From: Celeribacter ethanolicus
GTDB lineage: Bacteria; Pseudomonadota; Alphaproteobacteria; Rhodobacterales; Rhodobacteraceae
Direction of reading: 5' to 3'
NCBI RefSeq assembly: GCF_001550095.1
Contig: NZ_LRUC01000013.1
Coordinates: 1 to 64,000 of the forward strand
DNA: 64,000 nt
The notes beneath the pieces were generated by a model that had not been told where the DNA came from, ran no database searches, and saw only the letters and a program-made list of their open reading frames with translations. The position numbers and the translations under genes were made by a program. Of the stretch, positions 18,423 to 26,195 are shown in pieces (the stretch's first letter is position 1; every line of letters starts with the position of its first letter).

Positions 18423-18446
18423 CGACGGTTTTGAGAGGAGCGGACC

Positions 18447-18779
18447 ATGTGTTCCCTGTGCGGTATTCTCGGGTGTGACGATCACTGGACCAACGCGATT
18501 GCGCGGCCGGGCGTCTACACACGCAACCACGATATGCCCGCCCGTCGGGCCGAGGCCGCGCGCCGCATGAAAGCCGCGAATGACATTCTCTCTTACCGTC
18601 GTGTCAAACTCGATGTCTGGCAGGGGCGGTCCTATGTCGTGAGATCTCCGACCGGGGCGTCGAGCGTGTTTGAGGCGCTGTCACATCTCTGGCCCGAGGC
18701 CGAAGCCCTCGCGGGCCGCGACTTTGATCCGCTCGACGATGCGTTGATTTCCTGGATGGAAGCGCGAGGTGACGCATGA
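18447..18779 (+). CDS. Small CxxC protein of unknown function, coupled to CobW
   Basis: 110-residue protein I cannot place in a family. It opens with MCSLCGILGCDDHW, giving a CxxC pair plus a third cysteine and a histidine that could bind zinc or another metal. The remainder is helical and charged with many Arg and Trp. A GAGAGGAG ribosome-binding site precedes the ATG. Its stop overlaps the CobW start by 4 bases (ATGA), so the two proteins are made together and may interact. The gene is not a nitrile hydratase alpha subunit despite the CSLC string; it is too short and lacks the CxLCSC site. Confidence 0.8.
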   Translation: MCSLCGILGCDDHWTNAIARPGVYTRNHDMPARRAEAARRMKAANDILSYRRVKLDVWQGRSYVVRSPTGASSVFEALSHLWPEAEALAGRDFDPLDDALISWMEARGDA

Positions 18780-19822
18780 CGCCTGTTATTCTGCTCACCG
18801 GCTTTCTGGGTTCCGGCAAAACCACGCTGTTGCAACGTCTGCTGCAAGACCCGTCTATGGCGGGGGCGGCGGTGCTGATCAACGAATTCGGTGAGGTGGG
18901 GCTGGATCACCATCTTCTGGATCGGATCGACGACAATGTGATCCTGCTGAAATCCGGCTGTATCTGTTGCACCGTGCGCGGCGAGGTGGCCGAAGCGCTC
19001 GGCAATCTCGACAGCCTGCGGGCGCGGGGCGAGATCGCTTTTGACCGCGTGGTGATCGAGACCACCGGGCTGGCCGATCCTTATCCGGTGTTGCAGACCC
19101 TGACCGCACATCCGGTGCTGCGCTCGCATTTCACCAATGGCGGCGTGCTGACCACGGTCGATGCCGTCAATGCGCGGCTTCAGGTCGAGCATCGCGCCGA
19201 AGCCGTCCGCCAGATCGCGGCGGCGGATCGCATTGTGTTGACCAAGACCGACCTGGCGGAACCGGGGCAGGATCAGGCGCTGCGCGACCGTCTGGCCCGG
19301 ATCAACCCGGCGGCGCGGATCGTGAACAGCGAGGCGCCGGTGGCGGAGATCCTTGGCGGCTTTGGTCCGGCGGCCTTTGCCGAGGGGCTGGTCGGCAGGG
19401 AAGCACATGGTCACATCTGCGGGCCGGACTGTGGTCATGAGAGCCACAATCACGCCCATCACCACCATGCGTCTCACGCGGCGCATCATCATGACGATGT
19501 CCTTGGCGTGACAAGCTTTTCTCTCGTCATCGAAGATGAGATCAATTGGACTATGTTCGGAACCTGGCTTACACTGTTGCTGCATAAGCATGGCGATAGG
19601 ATTTTCAGGGTGAAGGGTATTTTGGCGCTCGAAGGCGAAGACAGACCGATTGCGATTCACGGCGTGCAGCATCTTGTGCATGCGCCCACGCATATGACGC
19701 ACTGGCCGGACGGGCCGCGCCAGTCGCGCATCGTCTTTATTCTCGAAGGGCTGTCGCCCGAACAGATCCGTCGCAGCTTTGCCGCGTTCATGGGGCTCTC
19801 CGGCGTCCGGGCCGCCGCGTGA
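18776..19822 (+). CDS. CobW/COG0523 P-loop GTPase with a His-rich metal loop
   Basis: 348-residue G3E GTPase that probably delivers zinc or another metal to a client enzyme. The Walker A is GFLGSGKTT near residue 9, the metal-site CxCC is GCICCTVRG near 62, and ETTGLADP and TKTDL are the further nucleotide motifs. Between the two domains, at about residues 210-240, is a loop crowded with histidine plus two cysteines (HICGPDCGH and a following run of His). Clients are unknown. The adjacent CxxC protein, or the metal-dependent hydrolase encoded at 17491-18369, are the nearest candidates. Start overlaps the upstream stop and stop overlaps the next start. Confidence 0.93.
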   Translation: MTPVILLTGFLGSGKTTLLQRLLQDPSMAGAAVLINEFGEVGLDHHLLDRIDDNVILLKSGCICCTVRGEVAEALGNLDSLRARGEIAFDRVVIETTGLADPYPVLQTLTAHPVLRSHFTNGGVLTTVDAVNARLQVEHRAEAVRQIAAADRIVLTKTDLAEPGQDQALRDRLARINPAARIVNSEAPVAEILGGFGPAAFAEGLVGREAHGHICGPDCGHESHNHAHHHHASHAAHHHDDVLGVTSFSLVIEDEINWTMFGTWLTLLLHKHGDRIFRVKGILALEGEDRPIAIHGVQHLVHAPTHMTHWPDGPRQSRIVFILEGLSPEQIRRSFAAFMGLSGVRAAA

Positions 19823-21015
19823 TGACGGAACCGCTTCGCATTCTCACCACGGAAATTCAGCCCTGGCGCTTTCTCAAGGACCGCGCCGAGGCGGATCTGG
19901 GCTTTCCGCTCGAATTCATCGAGATGGATTTCAACAGTGCGCAACGCACGGCCGCGCTCGATCCGTCACGCTATGACGTCTACGATCAGTGTTTCCACAA
20001 CCTCGACATCGTCTGGTATTGGCGCGCTGTGCAGGCCATCGACACCCGCCGGATCACCCATTGGGACGATCTCGACGAGCTGTCGCGGATCATGGGGACA
20101 AGCGGGCGTCAGGCGCTGGGCGATGTGCCCGCTTCGCGCCTCTTCGTGCAGCACGACATGACGCTCTCGGACAGCCCGAGTGGGCGGATTTCCATGCTGC
20201 CGACCTTTTACAACTTCGACAGTTTCGGGGTGGAGACCGAAGGGCTGGACGTCGACCGCGACATCCGAAGCTGGGCAGCGCTTCTGGACCCGCAATGGGC
20301 GGGGCGGGTTTCTTTGGTCGATGAGCCGGCGATCGGTCTCTTCGATCTGGCGCTGGCTCTGTCGGCCTCGGGGCAGATGGAATTCGAGAACATGGGCAAT
20401 ATGTCCGTGGCGGAAATCGACGCCCTCGTTGAGCATGGCAAGAGCCTCATTCATGCCGGACATTTGAGCCCCTTCTGGCTGCGCGCCGATGAACCGGTCG
20501 AGCGGTTTATGAGCGGCGAGTTGAAACTCGCCTCGATCTGGTCGCCGACGATTGTCGAAATGAAACGCCGCGGCATTCATGTGCGCCAGGCCCGCCCGCT
20601 CGAAGGCTACCGCGCCTGGCATGGCGGCATGTGCCTGTCGCGTCTGTTGAAGGACGACAAACTCGACCGGGCCTATGACTGGCTGAACTGGTATCTCGAT
20701 GGCTATGCGGGGTCGGTCGTGGCGCGTCAGGGCTATTACATGTCCGTGCCGGACCGCGTGAAAGCCCATATGTCCGAGGCGGAATGGGATTATTGGTATG
20801 AGGGCCTTCCGGCATCGCAAGACCTTGTTGACGTGGCCGGGCGTCCGGCGATCCGCGCGGGTGAAACCCGCTCTGGCGGGTCACGCAGGGACCGCGCGCA
20901 TCACATCGCGATCTGGAATTCGACCATGGACGAACATAATTACGTCGTGCGCCGCTGGAACGAGCTGGTCGATCTGGCCGCCGCGAAAGGCCGTGCGCAA
21001 CGTCGCGCCAGTTAG
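19822..21015 (+). CDS. PotD-like binding protein paralogue without a signal peptide
   Basis: 397-residue protein related to the Tat-exported binding protein at 15099-16319. Shared features are YNFDSFG, RQGYYMSVP, DYWYEGLP and a C-terminal IWNSTMDEHNYVVRRWNEL. It starts with MTEPLRILTTEIQPWRFLKD, directly in the mature fold, with no Sec or Tat leader. The start shares one base with the CobW stop, leaving no room for one. The protein is therefore expected in the cytoplasm, where it might act as a ligand sensor, a carrier or an enzyme of the same fold. An export by partnership with another Tat substrate cannot be excluded. Confidence 0.85.
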   Translation: MTEPLRILTTEIQPWRFLKDRAEADLGFPLEFIEMDFNSAQRTAALDPSRYDVYDQCFHNLDIVWYWRAVQAIDTRRITHWDDLDELSRIMGTSGRQALGDVPASRLFVQHDMTLSDSPSGRISMLPTFYNFDSFGVETEGLDVDRDIRSWAALLDPQWAGRVSLVDEPAIGLFDLALALSASGQMEFENMGNMSVAEIDALVEHGKSLIHAGHLSPFWLRADEPVERFMSGELKLASIWSPTIVEMKRRGIHVRQARPLEGYRAWHGGMCLSRLLKDDKLDRAYDWLNWYLDGYAGSVVARQGYYMSVPDRVKAHMSEAEWDYWYEGLPASQDLVDVAGRPAIRAGETRSGGSRRDRAHHIAIWNSTMDEHNYVVRRWNELVDLAAAKGRAQRRAS

Positions 21016-21054
21016 CGAATCTCTCTTGGAATTTCTGAACACGGAAAGACACCG

Positions 21055-22044
21055 ATGAAACATGTCGTCCTGATCGCCACGGGCGGAACCATTGCCTCCG
21101 CCGCCGATAAAACCGCCGGTGCCGTCAATGCCGGGCTGAGCGGTGAAACCTTGCTGGCAAGCCTGCACCAGCCGCTTGAAGGCATCTCCGTCACGGTCGA
21201 GAATTTCGAGGCGGCGGGCAGCTATGCGCTCGATCTGGTGACCATTCACCGGCTTTGTGGCCGGATCGACGAGGTGCTCGCCGGGGACGATGTGGACGGC
21301 GTTGTCGTCACCCATGGCACCGACACGATGGAGGAAAGCGCGTTTCTCGCCTGGCTTCTGGTCAAAAGCGACAAGCCCGTGGTCTTCACCGGCGCACAGC
21401 GCCATGCCGGTCAGCCAGACACAGACGGCCCGCGCAACATCCATGACGCGATCTGTGCCGCCGGCTGCGCCGATCTGACGGGTGTCGGCGCCGTGATCCT
21501 CTTCGAGGGTGACATCCATGGCGCGCGCTATGTGACCAAGGCGCATACCTCGCGGGTCGACACCTTCCGCTCCGTGGGCTTGGGCAAATTCGGCGAGGTC
21601 GATCACGGGATCGTCCATCTCTACACCCGTCCGGCCAAGGCCCGCGTGGTGCTGGAGACCCCTGCGCTCGACCGGGATGTCGAGTTGATCGGGTTGGGCC
21701 TCGGGACTTCGCCCCGGCTGATGGAATTGGCGGGGCAGGCGGGCGCGACGGGGGTCGTGTTGTCCGCCTTCGGGCGCGGCAATGCCCCCAGAGGCTTTGG
21801 CGATGCCACGGCGCGTCTCGTCACCTCGGGATGCCCGGTCGTGGTGGCGTCCCGCTGTCACGAGGGGCGCACGCAGGCGATCTATGGCAAGGACAGCGGT
21901 GGCGTGACGCTGGTGGCCCAAGGCGCGCTTCTGGCGGGGGATCTTTCCGCAGTAAAGGCGCGCCTGCTGCTCTCGACTCTTCTGGGCAAGGGGCTGTCGG
22001 GCCCCGATCTTGCCGGGGCCTTTGCCGCAATTGCCGAGGCCTGA
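21055..22044 (+). CDS. L-asparaginase family amidohydrolase
   Basis: 329-residue enzyme hydrolysing asparagine, or a related half-amide, to the acid and ammonia. Both threonine signatures are present: ATGGTIAS near residue 8 and VVTHGTDTMEES near 84. There is no signal peptide, so it acts in the cytosol. The gene follows the leaderless binding protein after 39 bases and is probably cotranscribed with the CobW genes. Next to a possible cyclic amidohydrolase, a half-amidase role (for example on succinamate-like products) is worth considering, but this is inference. Gene end is 16 bases from the convergent small gene. Confidence 0.92.
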   Translation: MKHVVLIATGGTIASAADKTAGAVNAGLSGETLLASLHQPLEGISVTVENFEAAGSYALDLVTIHRLCGRIDEVLAGDDVDGVVVTHGTDTMEESAFLAWLLVKSDKPVVFTGAQRHAGQPDTDGPRNIHDAICAAGCADLTGVGAVILFEGDIHGARYVTKAHTSRVDTFRSVGLGKFGEVDHGIVHLYTRPAKARVVLETPALDRDVELIGLGLGTSPRLMELAGQAGATGVVLSAFGRGNAPRGFGDATARLVTSGCPVVVASRCHEGRTQAIYGKDSGGVTLVAQGALLAGDLSAVKARLLLSTLLGKGLSGPDLAGAFAAIAEA

Positions 22045-22060
22045 GCGCCGCTGACGCCCC

Positions 22061-22378
22061 TCAGAGGTTGCGGGCGATGCGGGCCGTCACGACGGTGTTG
22101 AGGGTTTCGAGCTGCTTGGCCTTGTCGGCCTGCGCCACCGCGTCCAGAGCACGAATGTCGTCCTGAAAGGCGGTGAAATTCCGGTCGAGTTCTTCGCCCG
22201 ACAGGGGTTGACGCTCGTGCAGCTCGACGAAGTTTTCTGCCGTCGTGGCAAGGAAATAGAAGGCTGTGGCATGATCCGGTTCCTCGAGCGCGCGCGCGAA
22301 GGCGGCTTTCGAAGCGGCGGCATAGGCGTGGATGCCACGGCCTTTTTCGGTGATCAGATCGAGGAGGAAAGTGTACAT
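22061..22378 (-). CDS. Small helical protein of unknown function, last gene of the TRAP-pyr operon
   Basis: 105 residues, mostly amphipathic helix (MYTFLLDLITEKGRGIHAYA at the start), soluble, with no recognised motif. AAGGAG precedes the ATG at 22378. It lies 29 bases downstream of pyrE and closes the operon. Its conservation next to the pyrimidine genes in other genomes would show whether it is a pathway subunit. No function is proposed. Confidence 0.75.
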   Translation of the reverse strand: MYTFLLDLITEKGRGIHAYAAASKAAFARALEEPDHATAFYFLATTAENFVELHERQPLSGEELDRNFTAFQDDIRALDAVAQADKAKQLETLNTVVTARIARNL

Positions 22379-22407
22379 TCGGTGTCTCCTTAAAACATCG
22401 CAGAGGG

Positions 22408-23130
22408 TTAGAACGTCAGGCTGCGTGCGCCACCATGGGCGGCAGACCAGTCGAGCGGGGTATCGAGAAACTCAGCGATAATATCGCGTTGTTCCGGGGT
22501 GAAACGGTCATGCGCGCGGGCCACGTCGAGAATGTCTTTCCAGGTGGCGAGCGCATGAAGGCGAATGTCGGCGCGTGCCATCGCATCGCGGGTTTCGGGG
22601 AAGATGTCGTACTGGAACAGCATGAACACGTCCTCGACGACTAGGCCCGCCGCCCGCAGGGCTTGGCAGAACCGCAGTTTCGAGGCGCCGTCGGTGGTCA
22701 GATCTTCCACGAGAAGCACGCGCTGACCGGTCTCCCAAAGCCCTTCGATCTGCGCTTCGGGGCCAAACCCCTGTGCGCGTTTGCGAACGTATTGCATCGG
22801 CAGGCCGGTCTCGGCGGCGATCCAGGCGGCAAAGGGAATGCCGGCGGTTTCGGCACCTGCGATGGCGTCGATCCGGTCGCGCCCGATCTCCGCGTCGATC
22901 ACCTCGGTGGCAAATCCCATAAGCTTTTCGCGCACGGCAGGGACGGAGATGACTTTGCGCACATTGATATAGACCGGGCTTGCGATGCCCGATGACAGGA
23001 TAAAGGGCCGCTCCCCCGCGACTTCGACGGCGCGAATGTCGAGAAGGGCAAGTGCCGTGCGTCGGGCGAAATCGGCACGGGTTTCGGGGCTCAAGGGCAT
23101 ATGTGGCGGCATGGATTTCGGGTCCTTCAT
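22408..23130 (-). CDS. pyrE: Orotate phosphoribosyltransferase
   Basis: Transfers ribose 5-phosphate from PRPP to orotate giving orotidine monophosphate. The 240-residue protein has the PRPP loop VLLVEDLTTDGASK near residue 138 and a GAETAGIPFA segment near 93. The start at 23130 overlaps the upstream stop by 4 bases (ATGA). Being in the same operon as a dihydroorotate dehydrogenase pair and a transporter suggests that imported orotate or dihydroorotate can be diverted to UMP. It may also be simply the housekeeping pyrE. Confidence 0.93.
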   Translation of the reverse strand: MKDPKSMPPHMPLSPETRADFARRTALALLDIRAVEVAGERPFILSSGIASPVYINVRKVISVPAVREKLMGFATEVIDAEIGRDRIDAIAGAETAGIPFAAWIAAETGLPMQYVRKRAQGFGPEAQIEGLWETGQRVLLVEDLTTDGASKLRFCQALRAAGLVVEDVFMLFQYDIFPETRDAMARADIRLHALATWKDILDVARAHDRFTPEQRDIIAEFLDTPLDWSAAHGGARSLTF

Positions 23131-24407
23131 GAGGTAGCCTCCAGACAGGTGGCGAGGATGTCCACGCCCACCATGAAATCGGCAATTTCCATCGCCTCGT
23201 CGGGGTTGTGTGAGCCGTTGCGGTTGCGCACGAAGACCATGCCGGAGGGCACGCCCGCCTGTGCGAAGACCGCCGCGTCATGGCCGCCGCCCGAGGCCAT
23301 GGAAAACGCCTCGCCGCTGACCCGCGCCATGGCCTTTTCCAGCGCCTTGACCAGTGTCGGGTCCATGAGCGCCGGGGCGACGGCGACCTCCGGGCCAAGC
23401 TCGAAGCGTACGCCGCGGGAGCGCGCGATGTCGGCCATTTCACCTTTGAGATAGGCGCGCATCCGGTCGAGCGTTTCGGTATCCTGCGAGCGGATGTCGA
23501 GGGAAAATCCGATCTCGTCGGGGATGCGGGCAATGGCATGGCGGGTCGGATCGGTGCCGACGACGCCGGATGTCAGCACAAGATCCTGACCGGTGTTGAG
23601 CAGGTGTTGCCAGGTGCCGTCAAGCCGGTGCATCAACTCGGCAAAGGCCAGCACCGGGTCGTGGCGATAGGCGCGCGGTACGGCGCCGGAATGCCCGGCC
23701 TGACCGATGCAGCGCGCATCGCGATAGCGGAAATTGCCGCGAATGCCGGTGACGACGGCGGCGGGGATGTTGCGTTCGACCAGAAGCGGGCCTTGTTCGA
23801 TATGCAGTTCGAGATAGGCTTCGATCCGGCTCAGATCGCAGATCGGTTCCTGCGCTTTGACCGGGGCGATGTCGATCCCGAGCGCATCGAGATGCGCACT
23901 CAAGGGCCGGCCATCGGCTTTATGGGCTGCGTTGAACTCCGCCTCGGGCAGGGTGCCGGTGAGCATTTTCGAGCCGAGATAACAGGCCCCGAACCACGCG
24001 CTTTCCTCGCCGCGCATCGCGAGAACCCGCAGCGGACGGGGCAGGGCGCGGCTGCCCCGGCGCGCCTCGATCAGAACCATAAGCCCGGCGATCACACCCG
24101 CAAGCCCGTCGTAATTTCCGCCCATCGGGACAGAATCCACATGGCTGCCAATCACCGTATAGCGCTTGGCGGCGGCATGTTGCGGCAGGTAAAACACCAG
24201 ATTGCGCCCGGCATCCTCTTCGAAGCAAAGCCCCTCGGCGCGGGCGCGTTTCGAAAGATAGTCGAGCGTTTCGGTCTCGATCTCCGAAAAGGCCGGCCGG
24301 CTCACCCCCGCTGTGTCGCGAGACAGCGCGCGGATGTCCTCGAACATCTCTGTGGCGAGCGCGGCGAGGTCCTTTGCCCCGATTTTCGCGGTGGGATGGT
24401 GTTTCAT
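23127..24407 (-). CDS. M20-family carbamoylase / ureidosuccinase-like Zn amidohydrolase
   Basis: 426-residue metal-dependent amidohydrolase of the N-carbamoyl-L-amino-acid hydrolase, beta-ureidopropionase and allantoate amidohydrolase group. Visible are the metal ligands in IGSHVDSVPMGGNYDG near residue 86, REESAWFG near 133, LELHIEQGP near 200 and the late histidine in NRNGSHNPDEAME near 402. Such enzymes remove a carbamoyl group as CO2 and ammonia. Lying between pyrD and pyrE it could act on N-carbamoyl-L-aspartate (ureidosuccinate) to give aspartate, which would make the operon degradative. Hydantoin or uracil breakdown is the alternative, but no hydantoinase is present here. Confidence 0.88.
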   Translation of the reverse strand: MKHHPTAKIGAKDLAALATEMFEDIRALSRDTAGVSRPAFSEIETETLDYLSKRARAEGLCFEEDAGRNLVFYLPQHAAAKRYTVIGSHVDSVPMGGNYDGLAGVIAGLMVLIEARRGSRALPRPLRVLAMRGEESAWFGACYLGSKMLTGTLPEAEFNAAHKADGRPLSAHLDALGIDIAPVKAQEPICDLSRIEAYLELHIEQGPLLVERNIPAAVVTGIRGNFRYRDARCIGQAGHSGAVPRAYRHDPVLAFAELMHRLDGTWQHLLNTGQDLVLTSGVVGTDPTRHAIARIPDEIGFSLDIRSQDTETLDRMRAYLKGEMADIARSRGVRFELGPEVAVAPALMDPTLVKALEKAMARVSGEAFSMASGGGHDAAVFAQAGVPSGMVFVRNRNGSHNPDEAMEIADFMVGVDILATCLEATS

Positions 24408-25342
24408 TCGAACACCCCGGCCTCGGGCGCTTCGAGCGTGCCGATGATCTCATCTAGCGTGGCAATGTCCTGCGCGATCATCCATTCGTTCAGTTCTGCG
24501 ATCAGTCGTGCCATGACGGTGGGGGACTGGAAGGTGGCGGTGCCGATCTGCACCGCACTGGCCCCCGCGATCAGGAATTCCAAAACGTCATTCAATGTCG
24601 ACATTCCGCCGCAGCCAATGACCGGAATGTCGCAAGCCCGGGCGCATTGATAGGTCATCCGAAGCGCGATGGGTTTGACCGCGGGGCCCGACATGCCGCC
24701 CATGACATTGCCAAGCCGCGGGCGGCGCGCAGTGATGTCGATGGACATGCCGAGCATGGTGTTGGCGGTGACGAGCGCGTCGGCACCTGCGTCCTCGGCG
24801 GCGCGGGCCACCTCGACCGGCTCGCCGGTGTTGGGCGTGAGCTTCGCCCACAGCGGCAGGTCGGTCTCTGCCCGCAGTCGTGTCACAACCGCATGGGTCG
24901 TGTCGGGGCGCATGGCAAAGGCGTTGCCGTCGGCCTCGATATTCGGGCAGGAGATATTCGCCTCGATCGCGGCGACGCCCGGCAGGCTGACCTCAGAACA
25001 GAGCCGGGCGAATTCATCCATGGAATGCGCCGAGATCGACACCACCAGCGGCGCTTTGAACCCGGCCCAATAGGGCAGCATCTCGTCGCGGAAATAGTCG
25101 ATGCCTTTCGACGGAATGCCGATGGCGTTGAGCATCCCCGAGGGCATATCGCAGACCCGCGGCGTCGGATTGCCCGAGCGGGTGCCGTGCATGATGGTCT
25201 TGAGCACATGCGCGCCCAGAACATCGAGATCGAAGACGTCGGCGAGGTCTTCGGAAAACGTGCCGGAGGCGGGCATGATCGGGTTTTGGAAGGTCAGCGC
25301 GCCGATCCGGGTGCTGAGATCAGGAGTATGCAGGTCTTTCAT
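24404..25342 (-). CDS. pyrD: Dihydroorotate dehydrogenase, class 1B catalytic subunit
   Basis: 312-residue FMN enzyme interconverting dihydroorotate and orotate. NISCPNIEADGNAF near residue 125 carries the cysteine base that marks class 1 enzymes; class 2 enzymes use serine and have a membrane helix, absent here. The neighbouring PyrK-like subunit makes this the NAD-linked class 1B. The start at 25342 (MKDLHTPDL) shares one base with the pyrK stop. Many proteobacteria use a class 2 enzyme for biosynthesis, so a class 1B pair in an operon with a transporter and a carbamoylase hints at a catabolic or salvage role. Confidence 0.92.
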   Translation of the reverse strand: MKDLHTPDLSTRIGALTFQNPIMPASGTFSEDLADVFDLDVLGAHVLKTIMHGTRSGNPTPRVCDMPSGMLNAIGIPSKGIDYFRDEMLPYWAGFKAPLVVSISAHSMDEFARLCSEVSLPGVAAIEANISCPNIEADGNAFAMRPDTTHAVVTRLRAETDLPLWAKLTPNTGEPVEVARAAEDAGADALVTANTMLGMSIDITARRPRLGNVMGGMSGPAVKPIALRMTYQCARACDIPVIGCGGMSTLNDVLEFLIAGASAVQIGTATFQSPTVMARLIAELNEWMIAQDIATLDEIIGTLEAPEAGVFE

Positions 25343-26181
25343 CAGATCGCCTCCGAAATGGGAAACACCGGGCCTTCGCGGCAGACGCGGCGTTGGATGA
25401 TGCGGTCGCCGACCCGGAAACTGCGCACACAGGCCTGACACATGCCGAGACCGCAGGCCATTTGCTGTTCCATGGCGATCTCGCCGGGGATGCCGTGCGC
25501 GTCGCCGAGGTCTTGCAGCATCCGCAACAGGCGCGACGAGCCGCAGGTGTAGAAGGCGTCCACGTCCCCGCGTGCGATGCGCGCCTCGATCAGCGGGCGG
25601 AGCGCCTCGGGCGTGGAGCTGCCGTCCTCGTCATGCACAACGATCACCTCGGCGCCGTAGCTTTCGAACAACTCGACGGACATGGCCAATTCAGGGCGGC
25701 GGGCGGAGCAAATCGCGGTCAGCTTGCGGCCCTTTTCCTGCGCCATACGGGCGAGAGGGGCGAGGGTCGCAAGGCCCACGCCGCGCGCCACCAGCATCAG
25801 GTTTTGCCAGTCATCCGGCATCGAAAATCCTTGGCCCAGCGGCCCCAGCACGTTGAACCGATCACCGGGGCGCAGTGTCGCGAGGCCACGCGTGCCGGCG
25901 CCTGCAATCTTGTAGAGAAACTCCAGTCGGCCCGCGGCTTTGTCATAGCCGTAGATGCTCATCGGGCGGCGCAGGAAGGGCGTTTCCCCCTCGGGCGCGG
26001 GGCACAGGAGTTGGAAAAACTGCCCCGGTTGGCACGCGAGAATGGCCTCGGGCGCGTCCAGAGTGAGCAGGCGATATTCGCCGTTCACGGGCGTATTGGA
26101 GCGCACGATACAGGTCGCTTCGGCACAGCGGGGCCGGAGCCCCTGCGGAACAGGGACGGACACGGTTGTTGGATAAGTCAT
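25342..26181 (-). CDS. pyrK: Dihydroorotate dehydrogenase electron transfer subunit (FAD, 2Fe-2S)
   Basis: 279-residue partner that connects the PyrD FMN to NAD. The FAD motif RRPMSIYGY is near residue 71, an NAD-binding lobe follows, and the C-terminal 2Fe-2S cluster ligands are in ACGLGMCQACV near 242 plus a later cysteine in RRVCREG. The order PyrK then PyrD in one operon is usual for class 1B. The gene lies 14 bases after the TRAP permease gene, so transport and electron transfer genes are cotranscribed. Confidence 0.93.
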   Translation of the reverse strand: MTYPTTVSVPVPQGLRPRCAEATCIVRSNTPVNGEYRLLTLDAPEAILACQPGQFFQLLCPAPEGETPFLRRPMSIYGYDKAAGRLEFLYKIAGAGTRGLATLRPGDRFNVLGPLGQGFSMPDDWQNLMLVARGVGLATLAPLARMAQEKGRKLTAICSARRPELAMSVELFESYGAEVIVVHDEDGSSTPEALRPLIEARIARGDVDAFYTCGSSRLLRMLQDLGDAHGIPGEIAMEQQMACGLGMCQACVRSFRVGDRIIQRRVCREGPVFPISEAI

Positions 26182-26195
26182 TTGTCTGCCTCGGG

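Noticed and set aside
18447-18779. Possible nitrile hydratase relationship suggested by CSLC near a CobW gene
   Set aside because: The protein is 110 residues, lacks the CxLCSC metal site and no beta subunit is present.
22033-22066. Weak CTGAG/CTCAG hairpin between the convergent asparaginase and small gene
   Set aside because: The stem is only five base pairs with no U tract, so it does not support a terminator call.
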